From: JBBTTE01 sp038064395 | GTDB lineage: Bacteria; Patescibacteriota; Saccharimonadia; Saccharimonadales; UBA4665 | Direction of reading: 5' to 3' | Assembly: GCA_038064395.1 (NCBI GenBank) | Contig: JBBTTE010000001.1 | Location: forward strand, 1-64,000 | Length of the DNA: 64,000 nucleotides | Shown: positions 43,643-53,083 of the stretch, one piece after another | How the letters are laid out: each line of letters begins with the position of its first letter | Position numbering within the stretch: position 1 is the first letter of the stretch | Position numbers and translations under genes: made by a program | Notes under the pieces: generated by a model | Databases searched by the model: none | What the model was told of the DNA's origin: nothing | What the model saw: only the letters and a program-made list of their open reading frames with translations

Positions 43643-44328
43643 AACCACGCATCGCCGTCCTAGCTTCGGGAAGTGGGACAACGGCTGAGGCTTATATTCG
43701 TGCTGGCCAAGCTGGCGATATAACGGCTCGAGTTGAGCTTGTGATTTGTAACCATAACGATGCTGGTATCGTGCAGCGGATTAAAGACCTGAACGCCGAG
43801 TTCGGTTTGAGCATCCAGACCTTGATTATTAATAATAAGACTCATCCTGCAGCTGAAGACGAAGCTGTACTACGTGGCCGTCAAACAGTAGCCGAAGAAG
43901 CCGCTATGCTAGAAGCCTTACGCCGCGGCAACTTCGATCTTATTGCATTAATGGGTTATATGAAACACGTCGGGCCGAGTCTGGTTAAGGCATTCGGCTG
44001 GCAGACAGATTACGAAAGTATCTACGATGCCATGATGGTCAACACTCACCCAGGTCTGCTGCCTGAGACACAGGCGCTCTATGGCGACAAGATTCAGCAA
44101 TACGTTCTAGACAATAAGCTGGAAGACGGCGGCCAGACGCTTCATTTGGTGGCAGAAGAATATGATGATGGCCCAGTAATTGCCGAGCACAAAGTCCCTG
44201 TCGAGCCAGATGATACGGCCGAAACTTTGTTCGCCCGTGTTCAGGCTGTGGAGAAGCAATTCGTGCCAGTGGATATCGAGAATTTCATACTCGAGCGACG
44301 AGAATACCTAAATCAAGGAGATTCATAG
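43639..44328 (+). CDS. purN: Phosphoribosylglycinamide formyltransferase
   Basis: 229 residues. Third purine step, using 10-formyl-THF. IAVLASGSGTTAEAYI, LIALMGYMKHVG, VNTHPGLLPE (catalytic Asn and His) and HLVAEEYDDGPVIAEH (catalytic Asp) mark the family. Slightly longer than the usual 190-210 residues. It overlaps purF by ATGA, and purD starts one base after its stop. Confidence 0.94.
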   Translation: MKPRIAVLASGSGTTAEAYIRAGQAGDITARVELVICNHNDAGIVQRIKDLNAEFGLSIQTLIINNKTHPAAEDEAVLRGRQTVAEEAAMLEALRRGNFDLIALMGYMKHVGPSLVKAFGWQTDYESIYDAMMVNTHPGLLPETQALYGDKIQQYVLDNKLEDGGQTLHLVAEEYDDGPVIAEHKVPVEPDDTAETLFARVQAVEKQFVPVDIENFILERREYLNQGDS

Positions 44329-44329
44329 G

Positions 44330-45604
44330 ATGGCCGATGTCTTAGTAATTGGCGGTGGTGGCCGCGAACAAGCCTTAGCTTGGAAACTGGCTCAGTCTCC
44401 AGCAGTCTCGAAGGTTTATGTTGCTCCAGGTAACGGTGGCAGTAGCGGCAAGATCGAGAACGTTGACATTGGCTGGCTCGAAGTCGACAAGCTACTTAGT
44501 TTCGCTACAGATAACAAGATTTATCTAACTGTCGTTGGCCAAGAAGCATCATCAGAAGCAGGAGTTGTTGATGCCTTCAAGGCTGCGGGTCTTAGGATCT
44601 TTGGCCCAACTCAGGCTGCAGTTAAGATTGAATCATCTAAGGCCTTGTCTAAGGATCTAATGATCGACAATAACATTCCTACTGCCCAGTACAAGAACTT
44701 CACCGATGCCGACGAAGCACTTACCTACGCCAAGAGCAGGCCTCTGCCAGTTGTAATTAAGGCAGATGGTCTGGCTGAGGGCAAAGGAGTCACGATCTGC
44801 GCCACTGAAGAAGAAGTTGAAGCAGCGATTAACAAAACTATGGTTGATAAGGCCTTCGGTGATGCTGGTAATACGGTTGTAGTCGAAGACTTTCTCAAGG
44901 GACAAGAAGTATCAATACATGCTCTTTGCGATGGTCAAGAAGCTATAATCTTCCCTGCTTCGCAGGATCATAAGCAAGTTAACGATGGCGACCAAGGTCC
45001 TAATACTGGTGGCATGGGCGTCATTGCACCTGTCGAGTGGGTGACAGAGTCTCATATGGAAATTGCCCGCGACAGCATAGTCGAGCCAGCTCTCAAGGGG
45101 CTCAAGGCTAGCGGTGCTGAGTTCAGTGGCTGCCTCTACCCTGGCCTGATGGTCGACGGCGAAGATGTGAATGTAATTGAATTCAATGCGCGCTTCGGTG
45201 ACCCTGAGGCCGAAGTCTATATGCGCCTTCTAGACAGCGACCTTTACGAAATTCTCCTAGCCTGTGCCGAGGGGCGTTTGCAGCCTTCAGAAGTTAAGTG
45301 GAAGAATAGCTTCGCAGCAACAGTCGTACTTGCATCAGGCGGCTACCCGCTTAAATACCAAAAAGGCCTGCCAATCAGTGGTATTGAAGACGCCGAGAAG
45401 CTAGATGACATTGTGGTCTTCCATGCTGGTACTGTGCGCGAAGACGATGTCGTCAAGACAGCTGGTGGCCGCGTCCTAAATGTTACTGCGACTGGCTCTA
45501 CATTAGATGAAGCCCTAGACAAGGCCTACGCCGCCATTAAGTTAATAAACTTCGACGGCATGCATTATCGAACTGATATAGGCAAACGTCCTGGCGGTAG
45601 CTAG
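44330..45604 (+). CDS. purD: Phosphoribosylamine-glycine ligase
   Basis: 424 residues. Second purine step; ATP-grasp enzyme. VLVIGGGGREQALAWKLAQS, VGQEASSEAGVVDAF, VIKADGLAEGKGV, SIHALCDGQ, DHKQVNDGDQGPNTGGMG and EFNARFGDPEAEV are diagnostic. Third gene of the purF-purN-purD operon. The convergent purE ends two nt away. Confidence 0.97.
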   Translation: MADVLVIGGGGREQALAWKLAQSPAVSKVYVAPGNGGSSGKIENVDIGWLEVDKLLSFATDNKIYLTVVGQEASSEAGVVDAFKAAGLRIFGPTQAAVKIESSKALSKDLMIDNNIPTAQYKNFTDADEALTYAKSRPLPVVIKADGLAEGKGVTICATEEEVEAAINKTMVDKAFGDAGNTVVVEDFLKGQEVSIHALCDGQEAIIFPASQDHKQVNDGDQGPNTGGMGVIAPVEWVTESHMEIARDSIVEPALKGLKASGAEFSGCLYPGLMVDGEDVNVIEFNARFGDPEAEVYMRLLDSDLYEILLACAEGRLQPSEVKWKNSFAATVVLASGGYPLKYQKGLPISGIEDAEKLDDIVVFHAGTVREDDVVKTAGGRVLNVTATGSTLDEALDKAYAAIKLINFDGMHYRTDIGKRPGGS

Positions 45605-45605
45605 G

Positions 45606-46118
45606 CTACTGGCCTAAGTAGGCTTGCCAGCCCTGTTCTTGAACTTTGGCGTCCTTGGCGAGTACTTGGTCGTGCTGTTTCTGGACAAATTCTTTATACT
45701 TGGCAGCCAAGGCGTCATCGCTTAAGGCGAGAATGCGAACTGCTAGTAAGGCGGCGTTCTTGCCACCGTTCTCAGGCATTGTCGCCAGAGGTATACCAGG
45801 AGGCATAGCAACGTTCGACCAGAGGGCTTCGTGACCATGATCTGCACGTTTAATAGGAATAGATATAACAGGTAGGTTGGTTTGTGCGGCAGTTACGCCA
45901 GCCAGATGGGCTGAACCGCCAGCACCGGCGATGATAACTTTGAGACCGCGATCAGCTGCGCCACGAACATACTGGCTGGCCTCGTCAGGTGTGCGGTGAG
46001 CTGACAGTACTCGCACTTCGTTACTGACACCGAATTCATCTAGAACTTTGGCCGCACCACTCATAATATCTAGATCGGAGTCCGACCCCATAATAATACC
46101 TACCACTGGGTTACTCAT
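45606..46118 (-). CDS. purE: N5-CAIR mutase, PurE class I
   Basis: 170 residues. GSDSDLDIM, VLSAHRTPDEA and the loop GAGGSAHLAGVTAA (canonical GGAAHLPGM) are those of PurE. The class I enzyme normally needs PurK to supply N5-CAIR; no purK is in the window. Strong Shine-Dalgarno AAGGAG lies in the gap after the HAD gene, from whose leaderless promoter it is probably transcribed. Confidence 0.94.
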   Translation of the reverse strand: MSNPVVGIIMGSDSDLDIMSGAAKVLDEFGVSNEVRVLSAHRTPDEASQYVRGAADRGLKVIIAGAGGSAHLAGVTAAQTNLPVISIPIKRADHGHEALWSNVAMPPGIPLATMPENGGKNAALLAVRILALSDDALAAKYKEFVQKQHDQVLAKDAKVQEQGWQAYLGQ

Positions 46119-46121
46119 AAG

Positions 46122-46781
46122 CTATAGCTCCTTTATGTTACCTACTATATCAGGAACTCTGCTGACGAGCACATCGGGTTTTGCTTGTTTTAGTCTACGA
46201 GTTGAATTATGGCCACCCGTGATAGATACGGTTTTGAGGCCAAGATTCCTGCCAATTCTCACTTCTTCGTCAGTGTCGCCAATGATTACAGCTTGGGACG
46301 CTTTGAAGTTCGTATCAGCCATATATTGCTGTAGGCGTTCTTGCTTGCCTTGATAGTGATTCATGCCTTGGGCCTCGTTGGCTAGGACTTCAGAAAAGTA
46401 TTTACTCAATTTGAGACGCTCTAACTGTAGGTAAACTCCCTCCAGAGTGTGATTGCTAAGAATGATGCACCTAACGTCAGCCTCCAGTAGGGTATCCAGC
46501 GTTTGTCGTACACCAGCACGGGTTCGTAGTTTTGAGGCTCGCGGTTCGTAGTAGGCATGAAAGGCTCTTGCCATCCCCATCCCCTTAGCCTCAAACAACT
46601 CTTTATCAACGCCAATTTTCTCCATAAACTTAATCAACGGGGTATCGTAAAATTCACGATATTGCCGCATTGTTATGGGTGGATGATTGATAAATGCCAA
46701 TTCGTGATTAACGCCGTCAAGTACGGCCAAAGTGTCAGCCAGTAATGTTCCATTCCAATCAAAAACTGCTAGTTTCATCAT
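46122..46781 (-). CDS. HAD hydrolase with Asn in motif I
   Basis: 219 residues. Motif I reads FDWNGTLL: the nucleophile Asp is kept but the usual second Asp is Asn, seen in some HAD branches. Motif II LSNHT, motif III region KQERLQQYM, motif IV IIGDTDEEVRIGRNLG. Substrate unknown; placement just before purE suggests a nucleotide-related phosphatase. The start is strongly supported: minus-strand TATAAT (46788-46793) ends six nt before ATG 46781. Confidence 0.85.
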   Translation of the reverse strand: MMKLAVFDWNGTLLADTLAVLDGVNHELAFINHPPITMRQYREFYDTPLIKFMEKIGVDKELFEAKGMGMARAFHAYYEPRASKLRTRAGVRQTLDTLLEADVRCIILSNHTLEGVYLQLERLKLSKYFSEVLANEAQGMNHYQGKQERLQQYMADTNFKASQAVIIGDTDEEVRIGRNLGLKTVSITGGHNSTRRLKQAKPDVLVSRVPDIVGNIKEL

Positions 46782-46787
46782 CGAGCG

Positions 46788-46802
46788 ATTATATCGTATA
46801 AT
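46788..46802. promoter_or_regulatory. Divergent leaderless promoters of the HAD-purE and purC-purB operons
   Basis: Two TATAAT boxes on opposite strands (minus 46788-46793, plus 46797-46802) lie 3 bp apart. The start codons are six nt (minus, 46781) and seven nt (plus, 46810) beyond them. The whole intergenic region is 28 bp, leaving no room for untranslated leaders. Confidence 0.8.
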
Positions 46803-46809
46803 AAAGGTA

Positions 46810-47769
46810 ATGGATATACAGACGATCGCAAAGACTGACTTTAAATTTGTCGGACAAACAGCGGTTTACCACGGCAAAGTTCGCGATATGTATACGATCA
46901 ACGACAGGTTGATAATCTCAGTTGCTAGTGACCGCGTCTCAGCCTTCGACGTTGTGCTGCCCCGCGCTATTCCGTACAAAGGCCAAGTTCTTAATCAGCT
47001 AGCTGCTCACTTCCTAGGCAAAACCGAAGATATTGTCGACAACTGGCTACAGGCTGTACCCGACCCGAATGTCAGTGTCGGTCTACGTGCCGAACCTTTT
47101 ATGATCGAAATGGTCATCCGCAGCTGCATGGTCGGTCACGTTTGGAGAGAATACAAGTCTGGTAAACGCGAGATATGTGGCATAGCCCTACCCGATGGGC
47201 TAGAAGAATACGATTCTTTCCCAGAGCCAATTATTACACCGACCACCAAGGCCGATGTTGGTCATGACGAAGACATTTCCGGTGAAGAAGCCGTCAAAAT
47301 GGGCTTAGTTACCGAAGACGAGTGGGCGCAGCTCAGCGACTACACTCAGAAGATCTTCGCCCGTGGCCAAGAATTAGCTCGTGCTCAAGGGCTAGTGCTA
47401 GCTGACACTAAGTACGAATTCGGCAAAGTCGAAGGCAAGATTATTCTCATTGATGAAGTTAACACACCTGACTCATCCCGTTACTTCTACGCTGACAGCT
47501 ATGACGCCTATGTTGGCGGCGCCAAAGACTCCACTCCACGCCACCTCTCCAAGGAATTCCTACGCGAATGGCTCATGGAGAATGGCTACAGTGGTCAAGA
47601 AGGTCAGACCATGCCTGAAATGACAGATGACTTTATCAAACAAGTCTCAGATCGCTACATTGAACTATATGAGAAGATGACGTCCGAAAATTTCGTCAAA
47701 TCCGACACCGCCGACATTATCAAACGAATCGAAACCAACATCACCAACTATCTGAAAGATAATTCTTAA
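46810..47769 (+). CDS. purC: SAICAR synthetase
   Basis: 319 residues. Joins CAIR and aspartate. YHGKVRDMYTINDRLIISVA, SDRVSAFDVVLPRAIPYKG, LADTKYEFG and LIDEVNTPDSSRY are diagnostic; length fits the longer PurC form. The true start is MDIQTIAK at 46810. A longer in-frame reading to 46732 would run through the divergent HAD gene start and both -10 boxes. purB follows after one nt. Confidence 0.96.
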   Translation: MDIQTIAKTDFKFVGQTAVYHGKVRDMYTINDRLIISVASDRVSAFDVVLPRAIPYKGQVLNQLAAHFLGKTEDIVDNWLQAVPDPNVSVGLRAEPFMIEMVIRSCMVGHVWREYKSGKREICGIALPDGLEEYDSFPEPIITPTTKADVGHDEDISGEEAVKMGLVTEDEWAQLSDYTQKIFARGQELARAQGLVLADTKYEFGKVEGKIILIDEVNTPDSSRYFYADSYDAYVGGAKDSTPRHLSKEFLREWLMENGYSGQEGQTMPEMTDDFIKQVSDRYIELYEKMTSENFVKSDTADIIKRIETNITNYLKDNS

Positions 47770-47770
47770 G

Positions 47771-49174
47771 ATGAAGCCAATCAACCTACCTGTTGTTTCT
47801 CGAACACCAAATTACAGCGGGTTGGATCCGCTAGATGGACGTTATTACGACCCTGAGATCGCTAAATACCTATCTGAGAGCAGCCGAATTGCCTACCAAG
47901 CCTACGTAGAGGCCGCTCTAGGCCGTGCATTAGCCGAGTTCGGTGTTTGCACACCCCTGGTTGCTGACCAGATAGAAGAGGCGGTAGCGAAGGTCACAGC
48001 CGAAGCTGTTGCCGAACAAGAGAAGACCACCAAGCACGATGTTAAGGCGCTAGTTAACGTGATTAAGGCTAATCTGTCCGAGGACGCGCAACCATACGTT
48101 CACTTCGGCGCCACTTCTTATGACGTTGTTGCTACTGCTTTGAGCCTGCAACTACGTGATGCCGTCAACAAAGTTGTCTTACCTCGGCTGGTTGAGCTCG
48201 AGAAGACCCTCCTAACTTTGACCAAAGATTACGCCGAGACAGTTCAAGTCGGCCGAACCCACGGTCAGCACGCTGTGCCGGTTACCTTTGGCTTCGCGAT
48301 GGCCGAATACGTCAGTCGTCTTGGCGAAAGCATCGTAGCCGTCAAAGACCTCAGCGCAAGTCTCAAGGGTAAATTCTCTGGTGCTGTTGGTGCTTACAAC
48401 GCACTAAGCCTATTCGTAGATGACCCTATCAAGTTCGAGCAAACAGTTCTTGGCTACCTTGATATTGAGCCAGCGCCCTACTCTACGCAGATTGTTCCTG
48501 CCGAGAATTACGTGCGCCTAATTGATGAACTCGCTATCACAGCCGGCATTATGGCCAATCTGTCTCACGACATGCGTCACTTGCAGCGTAGTGAAATCGC
48601 CGAAGTCCGCGAAGCCTTCGAAGCTGGTCAGACTGGCTCATCAACCATGGCTCACAAGCGTAATCCTTGGAACTTCGAGAACGTCATCAGCATGTCTAAG
48701 CAAGTCATGGCTCAGATTGTTAACGCTAACCTCAATATCAGCAGCGAACATCAACGCGATCTGACTGACTCGGCTTCAGCCCGCTTCTACCCCATAGTCC
48801 TAGCTAGCGTGGCGTCCATGGCGCAGCGCCTAGATCGCGTAATGAGTAAGATCGAAGTTGATCCCGAGAACATGAAGCGTAATCTATATCTTAGCGGCGG
48901 CGCCATTGCAGCCGAACCTCTCTACCTCTTGCTTGAGAAGTATGGTCACACTACCGCCCACGAAGTCTCCAAGACCCTGGCTCATCAAGCTCTAGAAGCC
49001 AAGAAGACTTTGTATGAAGTTGCCTCCACTGACGACGGAATAACAGACTACTTTGACAAGTTCACGGACGAAGAGAAGAAGATTCTTAAGGAGCCCGAAC
49101 AGCACTACACTGGTCTAGCCACCAAGAAGGCGCTAGCCGTTCACGACCACTGGCAATCCCAGCTAGGCAACTAA
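47771..49174 (+). CDS. purB: Adenylosuccinate lyase
   Basis: 467 residues. Fumarase-superfamily lyase acting on SAICAR and adenylosuccinate. LDGRYYDPEIAKYLSES at the N-terminus, KHDVKALV, VQVGRTHGQHAVP and signature GSSTMAHKRNPWNFENV mark PurB (canonical MPHK; Pro changed to Ala). ArgH was considered since argG is in the window, but ArgH carries a Gln-Lys type signature. Operon with purC. The 3' end overlaps the convergent unknown gene by 12 bp. Confidence 0.94.
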   Translation: MKPINLPVVSRTPNYSGLDPLDGRYYDPEIAKYLSESSRIAYQAYVEAALGRALAEFGVCTPLVADQIEEAVAKVTAEAVAEQEKTTKHDVKALVNVIKANLSEDAQPYVHFGATSYDVVATALSLQLRDAVNKVVLPRLVELEKTLLTLTKDYAETVQVGRTHGQHAVPVTFGFAMAEYVSRLGESIVAVKDLSASLKGKFSGAVGAYNALSLFVDDPIKFEQTVLGYLDIEPAPYSTQIVPAENYVRLIDELAITAGIMANLSHDMRHLQRSEIAEVREAFEAGQTGSSTMAHKRNPWNFENVISMSKQVMAQIVNANLNISSEHQRDLTDSASARFYPIVLASVASMAQRLDRVMSKIEVDPENMKRNLYLSGGAIAAEPLYLLLEKYGHTTAHEVSKTLAHQALEAKKTLYEVASTDDGITDYFDKFTDEEKKILKEPEQHYTGLATKKALAVHDHWQSQLGN

Positions 49175-50077
49175 GGCGAGTGATTGGAACCGATCGTCCA
49201 GTCGCTCGGTGACTCGGTTAAGCTCGGCCGTACCGACTGGTCTGAGTGCCAAGATCTGTCCTTCGCTCAAGGGTATATCGTCACCTTCTTCTAGGCAACA
49301 ACCTAAGATTATGCCGGCGGCATTAGCGAAACCGTTTGCTGTGGCTGCTAGGCCACTGACCCAATTCTCGTCATAGTTTTTAGCAATTCTCGCGTCGCTG
49401 CCACCTGATTTGACTTGAATTCTTAGGTCTGGGAACATGAAGCGCTCAGCAATGCGGCTCAACGATATACCAGTATCCCAGTTTCTGTCTCGCTTCCTGC
49501 CCTTGTCTTCTCGGGTAAGAGCCTGTCTGCCAAACCATTTGGCTGTCGGTAATTCGTGGGCTTGAGCTCTTTCTCCAAGTAGCACCGGAACTGCCTCGCA
49601 TAATCTGCTATTGATCTCAGGACATATTACAGCCATCGGCAGCGTTTTTCTGCCTGCTCGTCTGACTGCCTTGTAGTTGCTGGTCAGTGGCTCTCGGGCT
49701 GCAGCCTTGCCCCAGTATTTAATCTCAGCCATTCGAAACTGCGCTACGGTATAGGCATCAACTTGATCGCGCAAGCCCCCACGTTTTAGTCGGCCTGAAC
49801 TTAGGTTTTGTTCGCCCTCAGTGATTACTTGCTTGAGTAGATCCTTGGCGTTACCTAGCCAATCAACCCCATTAGAGGAGTTATTAACCGAGCAATCGAC
49901 AAAGGCATCTAGGCAAATTTCTGAGGCCATAACTAAGGCGCTAGGTTTGTTGCCGTCTCCACGTTCCATGACGCTAGTGTAAAGTCGTTCGGCCATTTCG
50001 GCTGACGGCCGATTACTGCCAAATTTGGTGTATTTTCCAAAAGGTGTCTGGAACGGGTTTACATTCAGCACTCGCAT
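49163..50077 (-). CDS. Hypothetical protein, about 304 aa
   Basis: No family recognised. Soluble, mixed composition, with a basic middle (about 150-220: many Arg/Lys, GRQALTREDKGRKRDRNWD) and an acidic C-terminus. Start at 50077 (MRVLNVNPF) because the minus-strand TATTAT (50086-50091) ends eight nt before it; an upstream in-frame ATG lies within the promoter. Located between purB and purH but without evidence of a purine role. Confidence 0.65.
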   Translation of the reverse strand: MRVLNVNPFQTPFGKYTKFGSNRPSAEMAERLYTSVMERGDGNKPSALVMASEICLDAFVDCSVNNSSNGVDWLGNAKDLLKQVITEGEQNLSSGRLKRGGLRDQVDAYTVAQFRMAEIKYWGKAAAREPLTSNYKAVRRAGRKTLPMAVICPEINSRLCEAVPVLLGERAQAHELPTAKWFGRQALTREDKGRKRDRNWDTGISLSRIAERFMFPDLRIQVKSGGSDARIAKNYDENWVSGLAATANGFANAAGIILGCCLEEGDDIPLSEGQILALRPVGTAELNRVTERLDDRFQSLALVA

Positions 50078-50127
50078 AATCAACAATAATACCACAAACG
50101 AGTACTAAAATCAAGTGCTTATTCGAA

Positions 50128-51798
50128 TCAATGGGCGTAGAAGCCGCGGCCAAGCTTGTCTGGCACCATGGCGATGGCAGTGCCGGCGTCAGCCAGGGTT
50201 TTGATGACCGTTTCGTCACCGACTGAACCACTGGACGTCAAGATTGCCGAAACACCAGCCGAAGCCAGTAGAGCTGGCCCATCTGGGAACGGGAAGAAAC
50301 TATCGCTGTAAGCGACCGAGCCTGCCAGCTTGCTCTTCTCCAGGGCGATCTTTAGGATAAGCTTATCACCGTTCTCGGCAAGCTGCGGTGGCGTTAAGGT
50401 GGTTCGTGCTAAGGCTAGTTGACCAGCACCAACTCTGTCCTGCTGACCAACACCGTTACCGATCAGTTGGCCGTCTTTCACGATAGTAATGGTGTTGCTG
50501 TTGCTAGTAGAGCCAACCGCCCAGCCCAGTATCATGTCGCTCTTATGCTGATCGCTAATTGCGCCATGCGTCTGAATGTAGTCCGCCGAAAGATCCATTA
50601 CGAAGTCATAATTAGGCTGCTCAAGCGTACCGCCGCGGACAGGACGGCCTCGTCGAGAGCTATCTAATGAAGCTTTGCCGAGATCTGTCAGAGCAGGATT
50701 GATAACGATTCTTAACTTGTTGCGGCTTAACAGATACTGAGCTTCTTCGCTGACCGAAGCCCCGACTACTCCGTCTAGAAGTCTTGGCTTGTCACCGTCC
50801 ATGGCGTAATGCATCAGAGCATCAGCAACTGATTCGTCTAAAGGCGCATTAATCATAATGACGCCGCCGAAGATAGCTCGGGTGTCGCCTATTAGCATCT
50901 TCTGAATAGCTTCCACGGCTGTTTCGCCGATAGCTGCGCCACAGGCATTGCCGTGCTTAACACCGACGGCGATAAACGGCACTTTGCCGAAGTTAACTTC
51001 GAAGCCAGCAGCAATATGCGTAACTGTCTGAAGCAAGCGATCGATGTCGGTCATGTTGATGTAGCTGCGTTCCATACCCTGAACATGTTCGAACTGATCG
51101 ATACCGAGCGGGTCGACAGCGACGCGGTTGTCGGCATAGAAGCCTGCTTCGGCTTGCTGCGGGTTTTCACCGTACTTAGTCGGACTAGACAAGCGTGCCA
51201 ACGATCCACTGACAGATGTGCCGTTGAGGTACTTAGCCGAAGTCATAATGTAGCGGGCGGCCTCGTATTCTGCTCGGGCAGCCAAACCGTCTACAAACTC
51301 CGGCTCAGACGGCATATCTGCCTTCAGCCATTCCAGGACAGGCTGGCGTTGTGAAGCATGTGATAAGACAATGCGACGACCCTTGGCGGCTGATCGGAGC
51401 ATAGTAGGTCCGCCAATATCGGTTTGGGTAATAACGGATTGCTTAGAGGCGTCGGGTGCAGCAATTGCCTCCTCTAGTGGGTACATATCAACGCAAACGA
51501 GATCGATTATAGGTATCCCAAGTGAAGTCATTTCGGCTATATCTTCAGTGCTGTTCTTGTCGGCGAGTAGCCCGGCCGAGATTTCGCGCGATAAGGTTAC
51601 GACGCGGTGCCCAAGGATTGCACCTCCTCCAACCAGAGATGTAACGTCGTTAACGGGTATTTTGGCGGCTTCGATTGCCTTAGCCGTGCCGCCAGAGGCG
51701 TAGACTTGCCAGCCTAGATCGACTAGACCTCGAGCGAAGTCTTCAATTCCAGTCTTGTCGTACACCGACAAAAGCGCAATACCTTTGGTGTCGCTCAT
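50128..51798 (-). CDS. purH: Bifunctional AICAR formyltransferase/IMP cyclohydrolase
   Basis: 556 residues. Last two steps to IMP. The N-terminal MGS-like cyclohydrolase domain (LLSVYDKTGIEDFARGLVDL, ASGGTAKAIEAA, QTDIGGPTMLRSAAK) is followed by the formyltransferase (KYGENPQQAEAGFY, VGVKHGNACGAAIGE, SDSFFPFPDG, KLGRGFYAH). The canonical KHxNPCG reads KHGNACG. Very strong Shine-Dalgarno AAGGAGG precedes ATG 51798. Upstream, a GATAC/GTATC dyad sits beside an AT-rich -10-like element. Single gene, transcribed apart from the other pur operons. Confidence 0.95.
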   Translation of the reverse strand: MSDTKGIALLSVYDKTGIEDFARGLVDLGWQVYASGGTAKAIEAAKIPVNDVTSLVGGGAILGHRVVTLSREISAGLLADKNSTEDIAEMTSLGIPIIDLVCVDMYPLEEAIAAPDASKQSVITQTDIGGPTMLRSAAKGRRIVLSHASQRQPVLEWLKADMPSEPEFVDGLAARAEYEAARYIMTSAKYLNGTSVSGSLARLSSPTKYGENPQQAEAGFYADNRVAVDPLGIDQFEHVQGMERSYINMTDIDRLLQTVTHIAAGFEVNFGKVPFIAVGVKHGNACGAAIGETAVEAIQKMLIGDTRAIFGGVIMINAPLDESVADALMHYAMDGDKPRLLDGVVGASVSEEAQYLLSRNKLRIVINPALTDLGKASLDSSRRGRPVRGGTLEQPNYDFVMDLSADYIQTHGAISDQHKSDMILGWAVGSTSNSNTITIVKDGQLIGNGVGQQDRVGAGQLALARTTLTPPQLAENGDKLILKIALEKSKLAGSVAYSDSFFPFPDGPALLASAGVSAILTSSGSVGDETVIKTLADAGTAIAMVPDKLGRGFYAH

Positions 51799-51937
51799 CG
51801 TTCCTCCTTAGTTTTGTGGCCTGCACCAGCTTTGATACCTATTAGTATCTTATAAATTGCCATGCAGGACAAGTTCAAACAGATCCCATAATGCCATTAG
51901 GCAAAACAGTAGGCACTTGCTAGAATGTGAAATACAT

Positions 51938-53065
51938 ATGAAAACTAAGCCCACAAGCATCAAAGTCGCGGTGGTTGGTGTCGGTAACTGTTTCTCTTCG
52001 CTCTATCAAGGGCTAGCTTATTATAAGAAGAATGCTAAGGAAGATGTGCCTGGGCTGATGTTTGATGATATCGGTGGCTATGCTGCTACAGACATAGAGG
52101 TAGTAGCTGCCTTTGACGTTGATAAGCGCAAAGTCGGCAAGACCTTGGATAAGGCGATATTCGCTAAGCCAAACTGTGCCCGAGTGTATATGCCCAAGGT
52201 TCCTGCGGGTCCCAAAGTCAAGATGGGCAACCCCTTAGATGGTATTTCTGATTACATGGAGCAGCAGCCCGAAGATGAGGCGTTCCGAGTTGCCAAGCTC
52301 AAGTCCGTTGATGTTGTTAAGGCTCTCAAGGCTAGCAAAGCCGACATTCTGATCAATTACTTGCCCGTTGGCTCGCAGAAAGCTACTGAATTCTATGCCC
52401 AAGCGGCTATTGACGCTAATGTGGCCTTTCTCAACTGCATCCCGGTGTTTATTGCCAGTGATCCTAAGTGGGAGAAGAAATTCGTCAAGGCTGGATTACC
52501 GATCGTCGGTGATGATATGCGCAGTGCCTTCGGTGCAAGTATCCTGTCTCAGGTGTTGCAGGAGTTGGCCTTTGACCGAGGCTTCGCTGTCGACTTCCAC
52601 CAGCAGATTAACATCGGCGGTAACACTGACTTCAACAATATGATGGTTCAATCGCGCTTAGCGTCTAAGAAGAAGTCCAAGGAGAACGTAATTCGTGCTC
52701 AGAACGACCTGCGTGGCATACCAGTACCCAAGAATAGCCTATTTGCAGGCCCTAGCACCTATTTGCCCTACTTAGAGGACAACAAGGTTGCTTACTTCAA
52801 TCTACGCCTCAGAGGCTTCGGTAATGCGCCCGTCAACCTCGACATCAAGTTATCAGTTCAGGACTCCGAGAACAGCTCAGGAGTAGTTATAGATGCCATC
52901 AGATATCTCAAGGTAGCCCGAGAACTTGGCGTTGTCGGTGCTCTGCGGGGGCCGAGCGCATGGACTCAGAAAACTCCACCTGAACAGATGATTTACTCTG
53001 AGGCCAAGGCGGCTTGCGAAGCTCTTGCCATGCGTGAAGTCAGTGCCAATAACACCCAGATATAA
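51938..53065 (+). CDS. ino1: Inositol-3-phosphate synthase
   Basis: 375 residues. NAD-dependent conversion of glucose 6-phosphate to myo-inositol phosphate, first step to inositol lipids and related solutes. VAVVGVGNCFSSLYQGLAYY (dinucleotide loop), NYLPVGSQKATEFYAQAA, NCIPVFIAS, GDDMRSAFGAS and INIGGNTDFNNM match the short actinobacterial/archaeal form. The start at MKTKPTSIK is supported by TAGAAT 11 nt upstream and by family alignment; the upstream in-frame extension has no family character. A small exported protein gene follows after 18 nt. Confidence 0.93.
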   Translation: MKTKPTSIKVAVVGVGNCFSSLYQGLAYYKKNAKEDVPGLMFDDIGGYAATDIEVVAAFDVDKRKVGKTLDKAIFAKPNCARVYMPKVPAGPKVKMGNPLDGISDYMEQQPEDEAFRVAKLKSVDVVKALKASKADILINYLPVGSQKATEFYAQAAIDANVAFLNCIPVFIASDPKWEKKFVKAGLPIVGDDMRSAFGASILSQVLQELAFDRGFAVDFHQQINIGGNTDFNNMMVQSRLASKKKSKENVIRAQNDLRGIPVPKNSLFAGPSTYLPYLEDNKVAYFNLRLRGFGNAPVNLDIKLSVQDSENSSGVVIDAIRYLKVARELGVVGALRGPSAWTQKTPPEQMIYSEAKAACEALAMREVSANNTQI

Positions 53066-53083
53066 TAGGTATATAATCTTATT

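Noticed and set aside
47771..49174. purB read as argH to complete arginine synthesis
   Set aside because: The signature GSSTMAHKRNPWNFENV and the KHDVKALV segment are of adenylosuccinate lyase type, and the gene is one nt from purC.
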